Source: Burkholderiales bacterium
Lineage (GTDB): Bacteria > Pseudomonadota > Gammaproteobacteria > Burkholderiales > SG8-39
Assembly (NCBI GenBank): GCA_014860445.1
Contig: JACZJT010000032.1
Location: 200,268-264,267, forward strand
DNA: 64,000 nucleotides
Direction: 5' to 3'
The notes beneath the pieces were generated by a model. It was not told where the DNA came from. It did no database searches and saw only the letters and a program-made list of their open reading frames with translations. The position numbers and the translations under genes were made by a program. Below, piece after piece: positions 7,942-16,720 of the stretch (position 1 is the stretch's first letter; each line of letters starts with the position of its first letter).

Positions 7942-8870
7942 GCGCCGAGCAGCGCCAGGGATTTCCACGCTCGATCCTGTGGTTGCTGGTGGCGCTCACG
8001 CTGGGCTGGGGATTCAACTGGCCGATGATCAAGCTGGCGCTGACCGAGATGCCCGCGCTCAGTTTCCGCAGCGCCTGTCTGCTGGGAGGCGCGACCGGCC
8101 TGTTTGCCGTCGCCGCCCGCGCCGGATTGCGCTTGCGGCCGCCACGGGGCCAGTGGGGCAGGTTGCTGTTGATCACGCTGTTCAACATCACCGTCTGGAA
8201 TCTGTGCGTCGTGTACGGCATCAGCTATATGGCGTCAGGTCGCGCCGCGATCCTCGCTTTCACCATGCCGCTTTGGGGCGTGCTGCTCTCGGCCTGGATC
8301 CTGAAAGAGCGCCTCACCGCACGGCGCATGCTCGGCGTCGTGCTGGGCATGGGGGCGATGCTGCTGTTGTTGTCGAATGAGCTGCAGGCGGTGCGGGCGG
8401 CGCCCAAGGGCACGCTGCTGATGCTCGGTGGTGCGCTGTCCTGGGCGTTTGGCACGGTCATGATGCGGCGCTTCCCGGTGGATCTGCCCGTGACCTCGCT
8501 CACGGCCTGGCAACTGCTCCTGGGTGGCATCCCGATCGTCGCCGGCGCGCTTGCCTTCGACCTGGACAGCCTGCGGCCCTTGTCGCCCGGTCCGGCCATC
8601 GCCGTCGTCTACAATGTCCTTGTGTCCTTCGTTTTTTGCCAGTGGGCCTGGTTCAAGATCGCGACGACGGTTCCGGTGGGCGTGTCTTCCTTGTCCGTGC
8701 TCATGATACCGGTCGTGGGGGTATTCAGCGGCATGCTGGTCCTGGCCGAGGTTCCGCATTGGCAGGATTTCGCGGCACTGGGGCTGGTTCTGCTGGCCCT
8801 TGCCACGGTCATGCTGCCGCCGGGTTCGATGCGCGCGCGGTTTATACGGGCGCCCGTACCGCGTCAATAG
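7938..8870 (+). CDS. EamA/DMT-family transporter coupled to the mutase operon
   Basis: The ~310-residue protein has ten predicted helices in two EamA halves. It opens with WLLVALTLGWGFNWPMIKLAL and includes GISYMASGRAAILAFTMPLWGVLLSAWILKE at the end of the first half, the normal DMT signature. The likely start is TTG at 7938, which overlaps the meaB stop as TTGA and leaves no untranslated gap, so it appears to belong to the mutase operon. It may export the acid released by the thioesterase, which is inference. An upstream in-frame start inside meaB is possible but would add a non-hydrophobic tail. Confidence 0.82.
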   Translation: MSAEQRQGFPRSILWLLVALTLGWGFNWPMIKLALTEMPALSFRSACLLGGATGLFAVAARAGLRLRPPRGQWGRLLLITLFNITVWNLCVVYGISYMASGRAAILAFTMPLWGVLLSAWILKERLTARRMLGVVLGMGAMLLLLSNELQAVRAAPKGTLLMLGGALSWAFGTVMMRRFPVDLPVTSLTAWQLLLGGIPIVAGALAFDLDSLRPLSPGPAIAVVYNVLVSFVFCQWAWFKIATTVPVGVSSLSVLMIPVVGVFSGMLVLAEVPHWQDFAALGLVLLALATVMLPPGSMRARFIRAPVPRQ

Positions 8871-9124
8871 GATTCAATGGGACGGGCGGTTCTTGGGAGC
8901 GCACCTCGATTTCTACAATTATTAAGATGCTGAAAATAAACGGTTAAATACAATACGCAAGGTTTATGCAACGATATGTTTTGAGGTTGCAATGATATAA
9001 CGCGTTAGGTTCGCGAGTATAAACGCGTTTAAATTCAGGCGATCAGCGGTGCCAGTCCCTAGGGAGCCTATGCTTACGATGCCGCCTAGCCCATCCGGCC
9101 ATAGGATCCAAGCCGCAGCGACGA
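8871..9124. other. AT-rich intergenic stretch
   Basis: These 254 bases between two convergent genes contain a distinctly AT-rich patch (about 8915-9040) with no credible ORF, hairpin terminator or RNA gene that I can identify. Confidence 0.5.
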
Positions 9125-10018
9125 TCAAGGCGCGGGCAGGCTCAGCCGGCGCGGAATCCTTTCCAAGGTCCAGTTCGAAATTGCCCAGTTCCAGAATTCG
9201 GGCGGGGTCGACTGCCACAAGGCCTGAGGCGGCGATAGCCCGAGAAAAACCAGAACTTGCGCCAGCGCCGGCACCGGATTGCGCTCGTCCACCGGCGGAG
9301 CCAGCGTCTGCTTGGACAGCTTTTCTCCGGCGGCATTCACGGCCAGCGGCAGGTGCAGATAACGCGGGCTGGGCAGGCCGAGCAGGCGCTGAATAAAGAT
9401 CTGCCTGGGCGTTGATGCGAGCAGGTCGGCACCACGCACCACGTCCGTGATTTCCTGCTCGGCATCGTCGACCACCACGGCCAGCTGGTAGGCATGCAGA
9501 CCATCGGCGCGCCGCAGCACGAAATCACCGGCCTCGGTGGCGAGATTCTGGCGCATCGGCCCCTGCAGCGCGTCCTCGAATTCGATCCGGGCGTCGTCCA
9601 CGCGAACGCGCTTGGCGCGCTCCGCTTTGCCCTGTGCAAGTCCATTGCGGCAGGTGCCGGGGTAGATGAGCGCGCCGTCCGGCGCCAGCCCCGAATCGGC
9701 AATTTCCTTTCTCGAACAGCCGCAGGCATAGACCCGCCCCTTTGCTTCGAGGCGCGCCAGTGCGGCGCGATAGGTCTCGCTGCGCCGGCTCTGATAAAGA
9801 ATGCTGCCGTCCCAGCCCATACCGCAGGCTTCGAGGGTGCGCAGTATTGCATCGGCCGCACCCGGCTGCGTGCGCGGTGCATCCAGGTCTTCCATGCGCA
9901 CCAGCCAGAGTCCGTCGCGGCTCCGGGCTTCGAGGTAACTGCCCACGGCGGCGACCAGCGAGCCGAAATGCAGGGGGCCGGTGGGCGAAGGGGCAAAGCG
10001 GCCGCGATAGGGGTCCAT
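9125..10018 (-). CDS. gluQ: glutamyl-Q tRNA(Asp) synthetase
   Basis: The 297-residue protein is a shortened glutamyl-tRNA synthetase catalytic domain without an anticodon-binding domain. It attaches glutamate to the queuosine base of tRNA-Asp. The start APSPTGPLHFGSL holds the HIGH-type ATP motif, KLSKQ near residue 238 is the KMSKS equivalent, and CGCSRKE followed by YPGTC supplies the zinc ligands that mark GluQ. RMEDLD is the conserved glutamate/adenylate loop. It is a single gene facing the transporter; queG, which makes the queuosine it modifies, is at 44.2 kb. Confidence 0.95.
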   Translation of the reverse strand: MDPYRGRFAPSPTGPLHFGSLVAAVGSYLEARSRDGLWLVRMEDLDAPRTQPGAADAILRTLEACGMGWDGSILYQSRRSETYRAALARLEAKGRVYACGCSRKEIADSGLAPDGALIYPGTCRNGLAQGKAERAKRVRVDDARIEFEDALQGPMRQNLATEAGDFVLRRADGLHAYQLAVVVDDAEQEITDVVRGADLLASTPRQIFIQRLLGLPSPRYLHLPLAVNAAGEKLSKQTLAPPVDERNPVPALAQVLVFLGLSPPQALWQSTPPEFWNWAISNWTLERIPRRLSLPAP

Positions 10019-10106
10019 GACCCGATTCTAGGGCAAGCAAGAATCGGGTGGCGCCCCCTTATCGGCGATCGATAGAATGGCGGCGTCATCAACCGAGTCG
10101 AATCCA

Positions 10107-10946
10107 ATGTCCGCTAACGATTACCAACTGGTCGAACAGGCCATTCGCTTTCTCGACAACAGCGTGCAGCGCCAACCAGGCTTGGGGGAGATTGCCGCCA
10201 GCGTGGGCCTGTCCGAATTCCATTTCCAACGGCTGTTCCAGCGCTGGGCCGGCGTCAGCCCCAAGCGCTTTTTGCAGTTCCAGACGGCGCAGGAAGCGAA
10301 ACGCGTGTTGCGCGAAAGCGGGGATCTGTTGGACGCGAGTTATCAGTCGGGACTGTCCGGGCCCGGGCGGCTGCATGACTTGATCGTCAATATCGAAGCG
10401 GTGACGCCCGGCGAGTACAAGCTTCGCGGCGCGGGACTGGCGATTTCCTGGGGTGTCCACGCGAGCCCGTTCGGCGCATGCCTGCTCGGCTTGACGCCGC
10501 GCGGTGTGTGCGCGCTGGAGTTTCTGCAACCGGAAAGCGAAGACCAGGCGCTCGCGCGACTGCGCGCCCTTTGGCAGGACGCGGAGTTGGTGCACCTGCC
10601 GCGCGTTACTGCGCCTGTCGCAGCGCGCATCTTCGGTAGCGGCAAACGCTGGGATGAACCGCTGGCCCTGTTGGTGAAGGGCACGAATTTTCAGGTCAAG
10701 GTGTGGGAGGCGCTGCTGCGCGTGCCGGCCGGCGCGGTCACGACCTACGCACGGCTCGCCGGGAGCGTGGGTCGGCCCAAGTCAGCGCGTGCCGTCGGCG
10801 GCGCCGTCGCCGCCAACCCCGTCGCCTACCTCATTCCCTGCCACCGCGTCATCCGCAGCACCGGCGCGTTCGGCGAATACCGCTGGGGCGCGCTGCGCAA
10901 GCGCGTGCTGCTTTCCGCTGAACTCGCACGGATGCAATCCGCTTAG
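10107..10946 (+). CDS. AraC-HTH/O6-methylguanine-DNA methyltransferase (Ada-like, lacking the N-terminal zinc domain)
   Basis: The protein joins an AraC-type helix-turn-helix (residues ~5-90; SVGLSEFHFQRLFQRW) to a C-terminal alkylguanine transferase domain with the active-site PCHRVI, whose acceptor Cys is residue 245. It should repair O6-methylguanine by irreversible methyl transfer. The N-terminal Cys/zinc phosphotriester domain that switches E. coli Ada is absent, so its activator role is doubtful although the HTH remains. The ATG at 10107 was chosen because the earlier ATG at 10077 overlaps a TAGAAT promoter-like -10 box. Confidence 0.9.
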   Translation: MSANDYQLVEQAIRFLDNSVQRQPGLGEIAASVGLSEFHFQRLFQRWAGVSPKRFLQFQTAQEAKRVLRESGDLLDASYQSGLSGPGRLHDLIVNIEAVTPGEYKLRGAGLAISWGVHASPFGACLLGLTPRGVCALEFLQPESEDQALARLRALWQDAELVHLPRVTAPVAARIFGSGKRWDEPLALLVKGTNFQVKVWEALLRVPAGAVTTYARLAGSVGRPKSARAVGGAVAANPVAYLIPCHRVIRSTGAFGEYRWGALRKRVLLSAELARMQSA

Positions 10947-11051
10947 CGCCGTCAGCTGTTTTGCCAGCGGCGCCGCGCTTGACTATGATGGGGGCATGAG
11001 CCGGCAACTGCGTTTCTTATCCAGCTTCAGCCCTCGCTGCATGCGCGGAAC

Positions 11052-11876
11052 TTGAACACAACTCTGAAAGCCAGAATGCTCGACTGGCTCAAACTCGCCG
11101 GCTGCATCGTGCTGGGCTTCCCGATACTGATTTATTTGTTTCAGGAGCGGCTGATTTTCTTCCCCCAGCCGCTCACCCAGGATCCGCTCAAAGCCAATTC
11201 GGGTGCGGCGATAGAAGAAGTAAGTCTGGAGGTGGGCGACGGCGTGACGCTACACGGCTGGCTGGCGCATGCGACAGTCGCGCAAGAACCGGCGCCGGTA
11301 TTGATTTATTTCGGCGGAAACGCCGAGGAAGTGTCCTGGCTGGGCGCGACCGCCGGTGGATACGCAGGCTGGTCCCTGCTGCTCATGAACTACCGCGCTT
11401 ACGGCAGGAGTGGAGGCAAGCCGGACGAGGCCGCGTTCTTTGCCGACGCCCTGAAAATTCATGAATATGCCGCACGCCGCGCAAAGGGCGGTCGCGTGGC
11501 CGTGATGGGGCGCAGCCTCGGCAGCGGTGTCGCAGTCTATCTTGCCTCGCAGCGGCAGCTCGCAGGTGTGATCCTGGTGTCGCCCTACGACAGCATCGAA
11601 AGCGTGGCGCGGGGTGTCTACCCTTTTCTGCCCATCGGTCTGATGCTCAAGCACCGCTTCGATTCGCTCTCGCGCGCGCCGCAAATCGCGGCGTCGCTGC
11701 TGTGCCTGGTCGCGAGTGACGACCAGGTGATTCCGCGGCCGCACTCCGAGCGCCTGTACGCTGCGTGGGGCGGGCCGAAGCAATGGCGCGAAATTCGCCC
11801 GGCCGCGCACGACAGCATCGCGGATGCCCCGGAATATTGGCGGGCGATTGCGGATTTCCTACAGGCCCTGGGCTAA
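11052..11876 (+). CDS. membrane-anchored alpha/beta hydrolase (BEM46/YfhR-like)
   Basis: The ~274-residue protein has one N-terminal membrane helix (about residues 12-32) followed by an alpha/beta hydrolase fold. The nucleophile elbow GRSLGSG (Ser in GxSxG), the acid Asp in ASDDQVIP and the His in AHDSIAD make a full Ser-Asp-His triad. Fold and layout match the BEM46/YfhR group, whose substrates are mostly unknown. The start is uncertain: TTG at 11052 or ATG at 11076, both just ahead of the helix. Confidence 0.82.
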   Translation: MNTTLKARMLDWLKLAGCIVLGFPILIYLFQERLIFFPQPLTQDPLKANSGAAIEEVSLEVGDGVTLHGWLAHATVAQEPAPVLIYFGGNAEEVSWLGATAGGYAGWSLLLMNYRAYGRSGGKPDEAAFFADALKIHEYAARRAKGGRVAVMGRSLGSGVAVYLASQRQLAGVILVSPYDSIESVARGVYPFLPIGLMLKHRFDSLSRAPQIAASLLCLVASDDQVIPRPHSERLYAAWGGPKQWREIRPAAHDSIADAPEYWRAIADFLQALG

Positions 11877-11930
11877 GTTTGCGCTGCGCTGCGCCCTGAT
11901 ATACTTGCCGCCGCACATAGGGAGATGCGC

Positions 11931-12299
11931 ATGGCTACCGTAGACCTCAACAAGGACAACTTCGAGCAAGTCGTCACCGGCAATGACGTGGTGATCGTCG
12001 ATTTTTGGGCGCCCTGGTGCGCGCCCTGCCGTGCCTTCGCGCCGACCTTCGAACAGGCGTCCGAACAGCACGCCGACGTGGTGTTCGCAAAGGTCAACAC
12101 CGAGGAGGAGCAGGAGGTCGCGGGCGCATTCAACATCCGCTCCATCCCGACGCTGATGGTGTTTCGCGAGAAAGTCATACTCTACGCCGAGGCGGGCTCG
12201 CTGCCTGCGCCGGCTCTGGAACAGGTCATTGCACAGGCCAAAGAGGTCGACATGGCCGCAGTGCACCGCGAGATTGCGGAACGCGGAGCCGAAGGCTAA
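11931..12299 (+). CDS. thioredoxin-family protein
   Basis: This 122-residue thioredoxin has the active site WCAPC (residues ~29-33, FWAPWCAPCRAF) and the conserved cis-Pro in IRSIPTLMVF. It should reduce protein disulfides in the cytoplasm; no signal peptide is present. The C terminus carries an extra helical segment of about 15 residues compared with TrxA. ATG at 11931 was preferred to ATG at 11925 because GGAGA lies 6 bases before it. It is followed 20 bases later by a catalase-like gene. Confidence 0.92.
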   Translation: MATVDLNKDNFEQVVTGNDVVIVDFWAPWCAPCRAFAPTFEQASEQHADVVFAKVNTEEEQEVAGAFNIRSIPTLMVFREKVILYAEAGSLPAPALEQVIAQAKEVDMAAVHREIAERGAEG

Positions 12300-12319
12300 C
12301 TCTTTCCTGCGAGGTGTCA

Positions 12320-13306
12320 ATGGCCGAACCCAGCACCGAATGGCGCGAGACCATCGCGCCGGATGAAGCGTCGCGCTTTGCCGACTACGCCGAGCAGTTC
12401 GTGGATATGCAAAAGCGAAAGTCCGCGAAGTACGGCAATGGACGGGCCTTGCACCGCAAGCAACTACTCGCGCTGCGCGCAAGTTTCGAGGTCCTGCCCG
12501 ATCTCCCTGAATACGCGCGCCACGGCCTGTTCGCGCGACCGGGCTCCTACGACGCCTGGGTGCGCTTGTCCAACGGAGGCACCGACCGCGCGCGCGACGC
12601 GACGCCCGACATCCGCGGTTTCGCGATCAAGGTGCGCGGCGTGCAGGGGGCGGGCGCGCTGGGCAAGCCCACGGAAGCGCAGGATTTTCTGCTGATCAAC
12701 CAGGAGAAATTCGCCTTTCCGAAGAGCGACGAGTTCGTCGGCCTGGTGATGGCGGCGTCCAAGGGCAACGGTGCGCTGTTCGGATATTTGCTGCGGCGCT
12801 ACGGGTTGCTTGGCGCGCTGAAGTTCATGGTGAAGTTCGCGGCGACCCTGGGACGAAAATTCAGCGGGTTCGCGACAGAGCGCATGCATTCGGCGACGCC
12901 GATCGCATGCGGGCCTTACGCGGTGCGCGTGCGCCTGCTGCCTGCGCGCGAAAAGCCCCTCGCGGATGCGTCTAACGACTGGGCGGCCGATTTCGGCAGG
13001 CAGCTCGCAAGCGCGCCGCTGGTGCACGAACTGCAGCTGCAGTTCTTCGTCGACGAGCAGCGCACGCCGATCGAGGACGCCTCGGTCGACTGGAGCGAGG
13101 AAGTGTCGCCCTATGTCACGGTCGCGCGCCTCAGCATTCCGCAGCAGTCCTTGGACGATGCGGCCGCAGCCGCGCTGACCAAGGAGGTCGAGCAGGCGGT
13201 GTTCGATCCCTGGGATGCGCTCGTCGAGCACCGCCCGCTGGGCGACGTAATGCGCGCGCGCAAGGCCGTCTATTTCGCCAGCCAGCAGGCGCGCGGAGCG
13301 GCTTGA
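12320..13306 (+). CDS. catalase-related heme protein (y4iL/SrpA-like)
   Basis: The 328-residue protein resembles the small catalase-related family rather than true catalase (about 480 or more residues). A distal His lies in GRALHRKQ, a conserved Asn follows in VRLSNGG, and the C-terminal RPLGDVMRARKAVYFAS block carries the Tyr expected as proximal heme ligand. It probably acts as a peroxidase-like heme enzyme; catalase activity is not assured. There is no signal peptide. ATG at 12320 follows GCGAGGTG. It lies between a thioredoxin gene and a DUF1499 gene, with a 4-base overlap to the latter. Confidence 0.83.
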   Translation: MAEPSTEWRETIAPDEASRFADYAEQFVDMQKRKSAKYGNGRALHRKQLLALRASFEVLPDLPEYARHGLFARPGSYDAWVRLSNGGTDRARDATPDIRGFAIKVRGVQGAGALGKPTEAQDFLLINQEKFAFPKSDEFVGLVMAASKGNGALFGYLLRRYGLLGALKFMVKFAATLGRKFSGFATERMHSATPIACGPYAVRVRLLPAREKPLADASNDWAADFGRQLASAPLVHELQLQFFVDEQRTPIEDASVDWSEEVSPYVTVARLSIPQQSLDDAAAAALTKEVEQAVFDPWDALVEHRPLGDVMRARKAVYFASQQARGAA

Positions 13307-13824
13307 CTCGCAGGTCCGGCATAGCCGGCAAGCTGCTGCGCGCGGCGGCCGCGATCGCCGCCTTGTTTGCATTGATCATCGTCATCGGAGCGCCCATGGG
13401 ATTATTCAGCGGCACGCGGCCGGACAATCTTGGAGTGCATGACGGGCGCCTGGCGCCGCCCAAGCCCACCCCCAATAACGTCAACAGCCAGATCGACAGG
13501 AATGCGGATGCGCTGCATTACATCGAACCGCTGCACTACAGCGGCGATGCCGGGCAGGCCTGGGCGGCCTTGAAGCGGGTCGTCGAGGGCATGCAGCGCG
13601 TTACTGTGGTGAAAGCGGGTCCGAATTATCTTTACGCCGAATTCACCAGCAAACTGATGGGTTTTGTCGACGATACCGAGTTCTACCTGGACGGGAAGGC
13701 CGGCGTGATTCAGGTGCGTTCGGCTTCGCGTCTGGGAAGAGGTGATCACGACGTCAACCGCGGGCGCATCGAATACATACGCGCGAAGCTCGCGCAGGCG
13801 CAAGCCGGCGGCGGGGCTCAGTAA
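13303..13824 (+). CDS. DUF1499 family membrane-anchored protein
   Basis: This 173-residue protein has one N-terminal hydrophobic helix (residues ~12-33) and a DUF1499 domain (NNVNSQIDRNADALHYIEPL, then the VDDTEFYLD and IQVRSASRLGRGDHDVNRGRIEYIR blocks characteristic of the family). The function of the family is not established. It starts with TTG at 13303, which overlaps the catalase-like stop as TTGA, so the two are likely cotranslated. Its 3' end overlaps the convergent LysR gene by 7 bases. Confidence 0.8.
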   Translation: MTRRSGIAGKLLRAAAAIAALFALIIVIGAPMGLFSGTRPDNLGVHDGRLAPPKPTPNNVNSQIDRNADALHYIEPLHYSGDAGQAWAALKRVVEGMQRVTVVKAGPNYLYAEFTSKLMGFVDDTEFYLDGKAGVIQVRSASRLGRGDHDVNRGRIEYIRAKLAQAQAGGGAQ

Positions 13825-14723
13825 CGCAGCAGGGAAGCGCGCACGTCCTGATCTTCCAGACGCTTGAGAAACCAGCGCAGCGCCTTGCCTTTTTCGCGCG
13901 AGCGCCATGCGTAATAGAGGTTGCCGACGGGCTTGACCTCCTCGACTTCCTTCACAAGCAAGTGTTTGGACTTGATCATAGGCGCGGCGGCATGCGTGGG
14001 CAGATAGCCGCAGCCCAGGCCCGCCGCTTGTGCCGCTACCTTGGACGTGAGGTCCGGAACGGTGAGTACATCCTGGCCCGTCAGTAGGCCGACAGATCGC
14101 AATTGCAGATTGCGTGAGCTGTCGCCGATGGCAACGGCGCGGTGCGCGACGATCTGCTCGTGCTTCAGCGGTTCGGGCAGGCTGGCCAGTGGATGCCCGG
14201 GTGCGACGGCGAAAACGAAGTCCTTGTAGCCGAGCATGCGAATGGCGTATCCGCCGCCGGCCGGCGCGTCGCCCGATACGCCCAGCGCCAGTTCCGCCCG
14301 GCCGGAAGCCAGCGCATCCCAGGTTCCGGCGAGCACTTCGTACGCAAGCCGTATGCGCGTGCCTGATTCTTCCGCATAGAAATCGGCGATCAAAGGGAAC
14401 AGCTGCGCGGCCGGGATCACGATGTCGACGGCAATGCGCAGTTCGGTCTCCCAGCCGGTGGCGACGCGCTTCACCCGGCATTCGATCTCGCCCGCGGCGC
14501 GCAGCAGCTGCCTGCCCTCGCGCATCAGTTCCTCGCCGGCCGCTGTCAGCCGTGCGCGGTGGCCGCTGCGATCGAACAGCGCCACGCCCAGATCCTGCTC
14601 CAGCTTCCGCACCGTATAGGTCAGCGCGGAGGGCACGCGGTGCAGCTCCGCCGCTGCGGCGGCAAAGCTGCCTTTGCGCTCGATTGCGTCCATCGCCTGC
14701 AGGGCATCCAGGCTCAGTTTCAT
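13818..14723 (-). CDS. LysR-family transcriptional regulator
   Basis: The 301-residue protein has a LysR winged HTH at residues 1-62 (SFAAAAAELHRVPSALTYTVRKLEQDLGVALFDR) and a periplasmic-binding-protein-like effector domain at ~90-295. It is divergent from a pirin-DoxX pair with a 126-base gap, the classic arrangement in which a LysR protein controls both itself and its neighbour. The effector is unknown. Length is normal for the family. Confidence 0.93.
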   Translation of the reverse strand: MKLSLDALQAMDAIERKGSFAAAAAELHRVPSALTYTVRKLEQDLGVALFDRSGHRARLTAAGEELMREGRQLLRAAGEIECRVKRVATGWETELRIAVDIVIPAAQLFPLIADFYAEESGTRIRLAYEVLAGTWDALASGRAELALGVSGDAPAGGGYAIRMLGYKDFVFAVAPGHPLASLPEPLKHEQIVAHRAVAIGDSSRNLQLRSVGLLTGQDVLTVPDLTSKVAAQAAGLGCGYLPTHAAAPMIKSKHLLVKEVEEVKPVGNLYYAWRSREKGKALRWFLKRLEDQDVRASLLRY

Positions 14724-14849
14724 CGCCGTAGGGGTTGTTCAGTAAATGTGAATGTATACGTCAAAATTATTCGCTTTTTTTCCCATTAAGGCAAGTCTAT
14801 ATTCTCATCCACTGGTTCAAAACATCAGAACTATTTATTGGAGAAAAGC
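14724..14849. promoter_or_regulatory. divergent LysR/pirin control region
   Basis: The gap between the LysR gene and pirin is AT-rich around 14745-14815, in contrast to the coding DNA on both sides. A GGAGA ribosome binding site (14840-14844) decides the pirin start at 14850. I cannot pick a single LysR T-N11-A site with confidence. Confidence 0.4.
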
Positions 14850-15548
14850 ATGCTACAGATTCGTAAAGGTAATGAGCGCGGCTACGCCGACCACGGCTGG
14901 CTCAAGTCCTTCCATACGTTTTCCTTCGCCGACTACCACGATCCGGAGCACATGGGCTACGGCAGCCTGCGCGTGATCAACGAAGACCGCATCCTGCCCG
15001 GCAGCGGTTTCGGCACCCACGGCCACCGCGACATGGAAATCATCAGTTACGTACTCGAAGGCGCGCTGGCGCACGAGGACAACATGGGCAATGGTTCCAG
15101 CATCGTCCCCGGGGACGTGCAGCGCATGAGCGCGGGCAAGGGCGTGCTGCACTCGGAATACAACCATTCCAAGGACGGCACGACGCATTTCCTGCAGATA
15201 TGGATCGAGCCGAATGTAACCGGCATCCGGCCGAGCTACGAGCAGAAGCATTTTGACTCCGCGTCCAAACGCGGGCGCCTGCGCCTGATTGCGTCCGGCG
15301 ATGCGCGCGAAGGCTCGGTGCAGATCCACCAGGATGCGTCGGTGTACGCGGCATTGCTCGACGGCAAGGAGCGCGCAAGCCACCCGCTCGCGCCGGGGCG
15401 CAGGGCCTATGTGCATGTGGCGCGCGGCAGGCTAACGGTCAACGGCCAGCGGCTCGAAGCGGGCGACGCGCTCAAGGCCGGCGGGGTGGACGAAATCGTG
15501 CTGGAGAATGGCGAGCAGGCGGAAGTAATTCTGTTCGATTTGGCTTGA
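14850..15548 (+). CDS. pirin family protein (YhhW-like)
   Basis: The 232-residue bicupin opens with HTFSFADYHDPEHMGYGSLRVINEDRI, the pirin N-terminal signature. Metal ligands His-x-His (GTHGHRDME) and the later His/Glu pair (LHSEYN) are all present in the first cupin, so an iron- or other metal-dependent quercetin 2,3-dioxygenase-like activity is possible. In bacteria such genes often answer redox or electrophile stress. ATG at 14850 has GGAGA 6 bases upstream; a TTG at 14838 is less likely. Confidence 0.92.
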   Translation: MLQIRKGNERGYADHGWLKSFHTFSFADYHDPEHMGYGSLRVINEDRILPGSGFGTHGHRDMEIISYVLEGALAHEDNMGNGSSIVPGDVQRMSAGKGVLHSEYNHSKDGTTHFLQIWIEPNVTGIRPSYEQKHFDSASKRGRLRLIASGDAREGSVQIHQDASVYAALLDGKERASHPLAPGRRAYVHVARGRLTVNGQRLEAGDALKAGGVDEIVLENGEQAEVILFDLA

Positions 15549-15574
15549 ACAACGCAACTGAAAGGAAGAAATTC

Positions 15575-15985
15575 ATGAACACCAATGTGCAACATTCCGC
15601 GGCCCTTGCGGGGCGCATCCTGCTCGCGCTGATTTTCATCATCTCCGGCTACGGAAAGCTCAAGGGTTATGATGCTACCGCCGCTTACATGGCGAGCAAG
15701 GGCCTGCCCCTGGTCGCCCTGCTGCTGCCGCTTACCATCCTGATAGAACTCGGCGGCGGCCTGCTGATCGCGATCGGCTGGAATGCGCGCTGGGTCGCGG
15801 CTGCGACCTTCCTGTTCCTGATCCCGGTCACGCTGGTGTTCCACAATCCGGCCGGACTGGACGCGGCACAGGCGCAGGGGCAGACGATCCAGTTGCTGAA
15901 GAATATTTCCATCATGGGCGGCATGCTGGGCCTATTCGCTTTCGGCCCGGGACGCTTTAGTATTGAATCCTGGAAAAGCGCGTAA
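15575..15985 (+). CDS. DoxX family membrane protein
   Basis: The 136-residue protein has four hydrophobic helices and the DoxX N-terminal pattern RILLALIFIISGYGKLKGY, followed by the IELGGGLLIAIGW block. DoxX proteins are linked to redox homeostasis and often accompany pirin or LysR genes; the biochemical role is unclear. ATG at 15575 has AAAGGAAG at 8 bases. It lies 26 bases after pirin and is probably cotranscribed under the LysR regulator. Confidence 0.88.
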   Translation: MNTNVQHSAALAGRILLALIFIISGYGKLKGYDATAAYMASKGLPLVALLLPLTILIELGGGLLIAIGWNARWVAAATFLFLIPVTLVFHNPAGLDAAQAQGQTIQLLKNISIMGGMLGLFAFGPGRFSIESWKSA

Positions 15986-15998
15986 GAGTCTGATTCAA

Positions 15999-16060
15999 TA
16001 TGAGGGGATACGCCCCGAAGGAAGTCCCCTTGGGGGATATCCCCTCATACTCCCCTATAT
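15999..16060 (-). repeat. palindromic repeat, copy 1 (GGGGAGTATGAGGGG family)
   Basis: A strong hairpin: TATGAGGGGATA at 15999-16010 pairs perfectly with TATCCCCTCATA at 16038-16049, with further CCCC-AAGG/CCTT-GGGG pairing inside. Read on the minus strand, its first 20 bases match copy 2 (16721-16740) at 19 of 20. Copies 1 and 2 are in opposite orientation and bracket the VOC gene. Confidence 0.8.
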
Positions 16061-16155
16061 CGGGCGTTGCAGAATTGTTTTTTGCAACGGGTTCTAATTG
16101 CAAAACGCGGACCGGCGGCTAGTCGGTCCGCGGCACCACCGGAGGAGATTCGAAC

Positions 16156-16656
16156 ATGATCAAAGGACTCCATCACAACGCCTACCGCTGCCGTGATTCG
16201 GAGCAGACGCGGCAGTTTTACGAGGATTTTCTCGGACTGCGCCTGGCCGGCACGCTGGAAATCAAGGAAACGAAAAGCGGCCGCAAGACCGATACGCTGC
16301 ATACCTTCTACGAACTCGACGACGGCTCGTACCTGGCGTTTTTCGAGGCGCCGGACATGGCGTTCGAATTCAAGCGCCAGCACGATTACGATCTGCATAT
16401 CGCGCTGGAGGTCGAGGAGCCCACGCTGAACGATATGATGGCAAGAGGAAAGGCGAGCGGTATCGAAACCCGCGGCATCTCCGACCATGGGTTCATTCGT
16501 TCCATCTACTTTCGCGATCCGAACGGCTATGTGATCGAACTGACCGCAAAAACGCCCGGCCATGAACAGGCAATGGATCCGGCGACGAATGGCGCGCGTG
16601 CCAAGCTCGATCAATGGAGCGCGCAAAAACTGGACGAATCGAAGGCTGCGCGCTGA
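16156..16656 (+). CDS. VOC/glyoxalase-bleomycin resistance family protein
   Basis: This 166-residue vicinal-oxygen-chelate protein begins IKGLHHNAYRCRDSEQTRQFYEDFLGL, the usual first beta-alpha unit. Candidate metal ligands are His in LHHNA, Glu in LAFFEAP, His in DLHIALEVE and Glu in YVIELT, so a metallo-enzyme (lyase or dioxygenase type) is plausible; the substrate is not defined. GGAGGAG lies just before the ATG. It sits alone between two inverted repeat copies, upstream of an FMN reductase and a Kef-type antiporter. Confidence 0.86.
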   Translation: MIKGLHHNAYRCRDSEQTRQFYEDFLGLRLAGTLEIKETKSGRKTDTLHTFYELDDGSYLAFFEAPDMAFEFKRQHDYDLHIALEVEEPTLNDMMARGKASGIETRGISDHGFIRSIYFRDPNGYVIELTAKTPGHEQAMDPATNGARAKLDQWSAQKLDESKAAR

Positions 16657-16720
16657 AGCGCAAGCGATTTGGCGGTGCCGTTGCTAACAGGCCTTTTCAG
16701 AATTCACGAAATGGCCGCTA

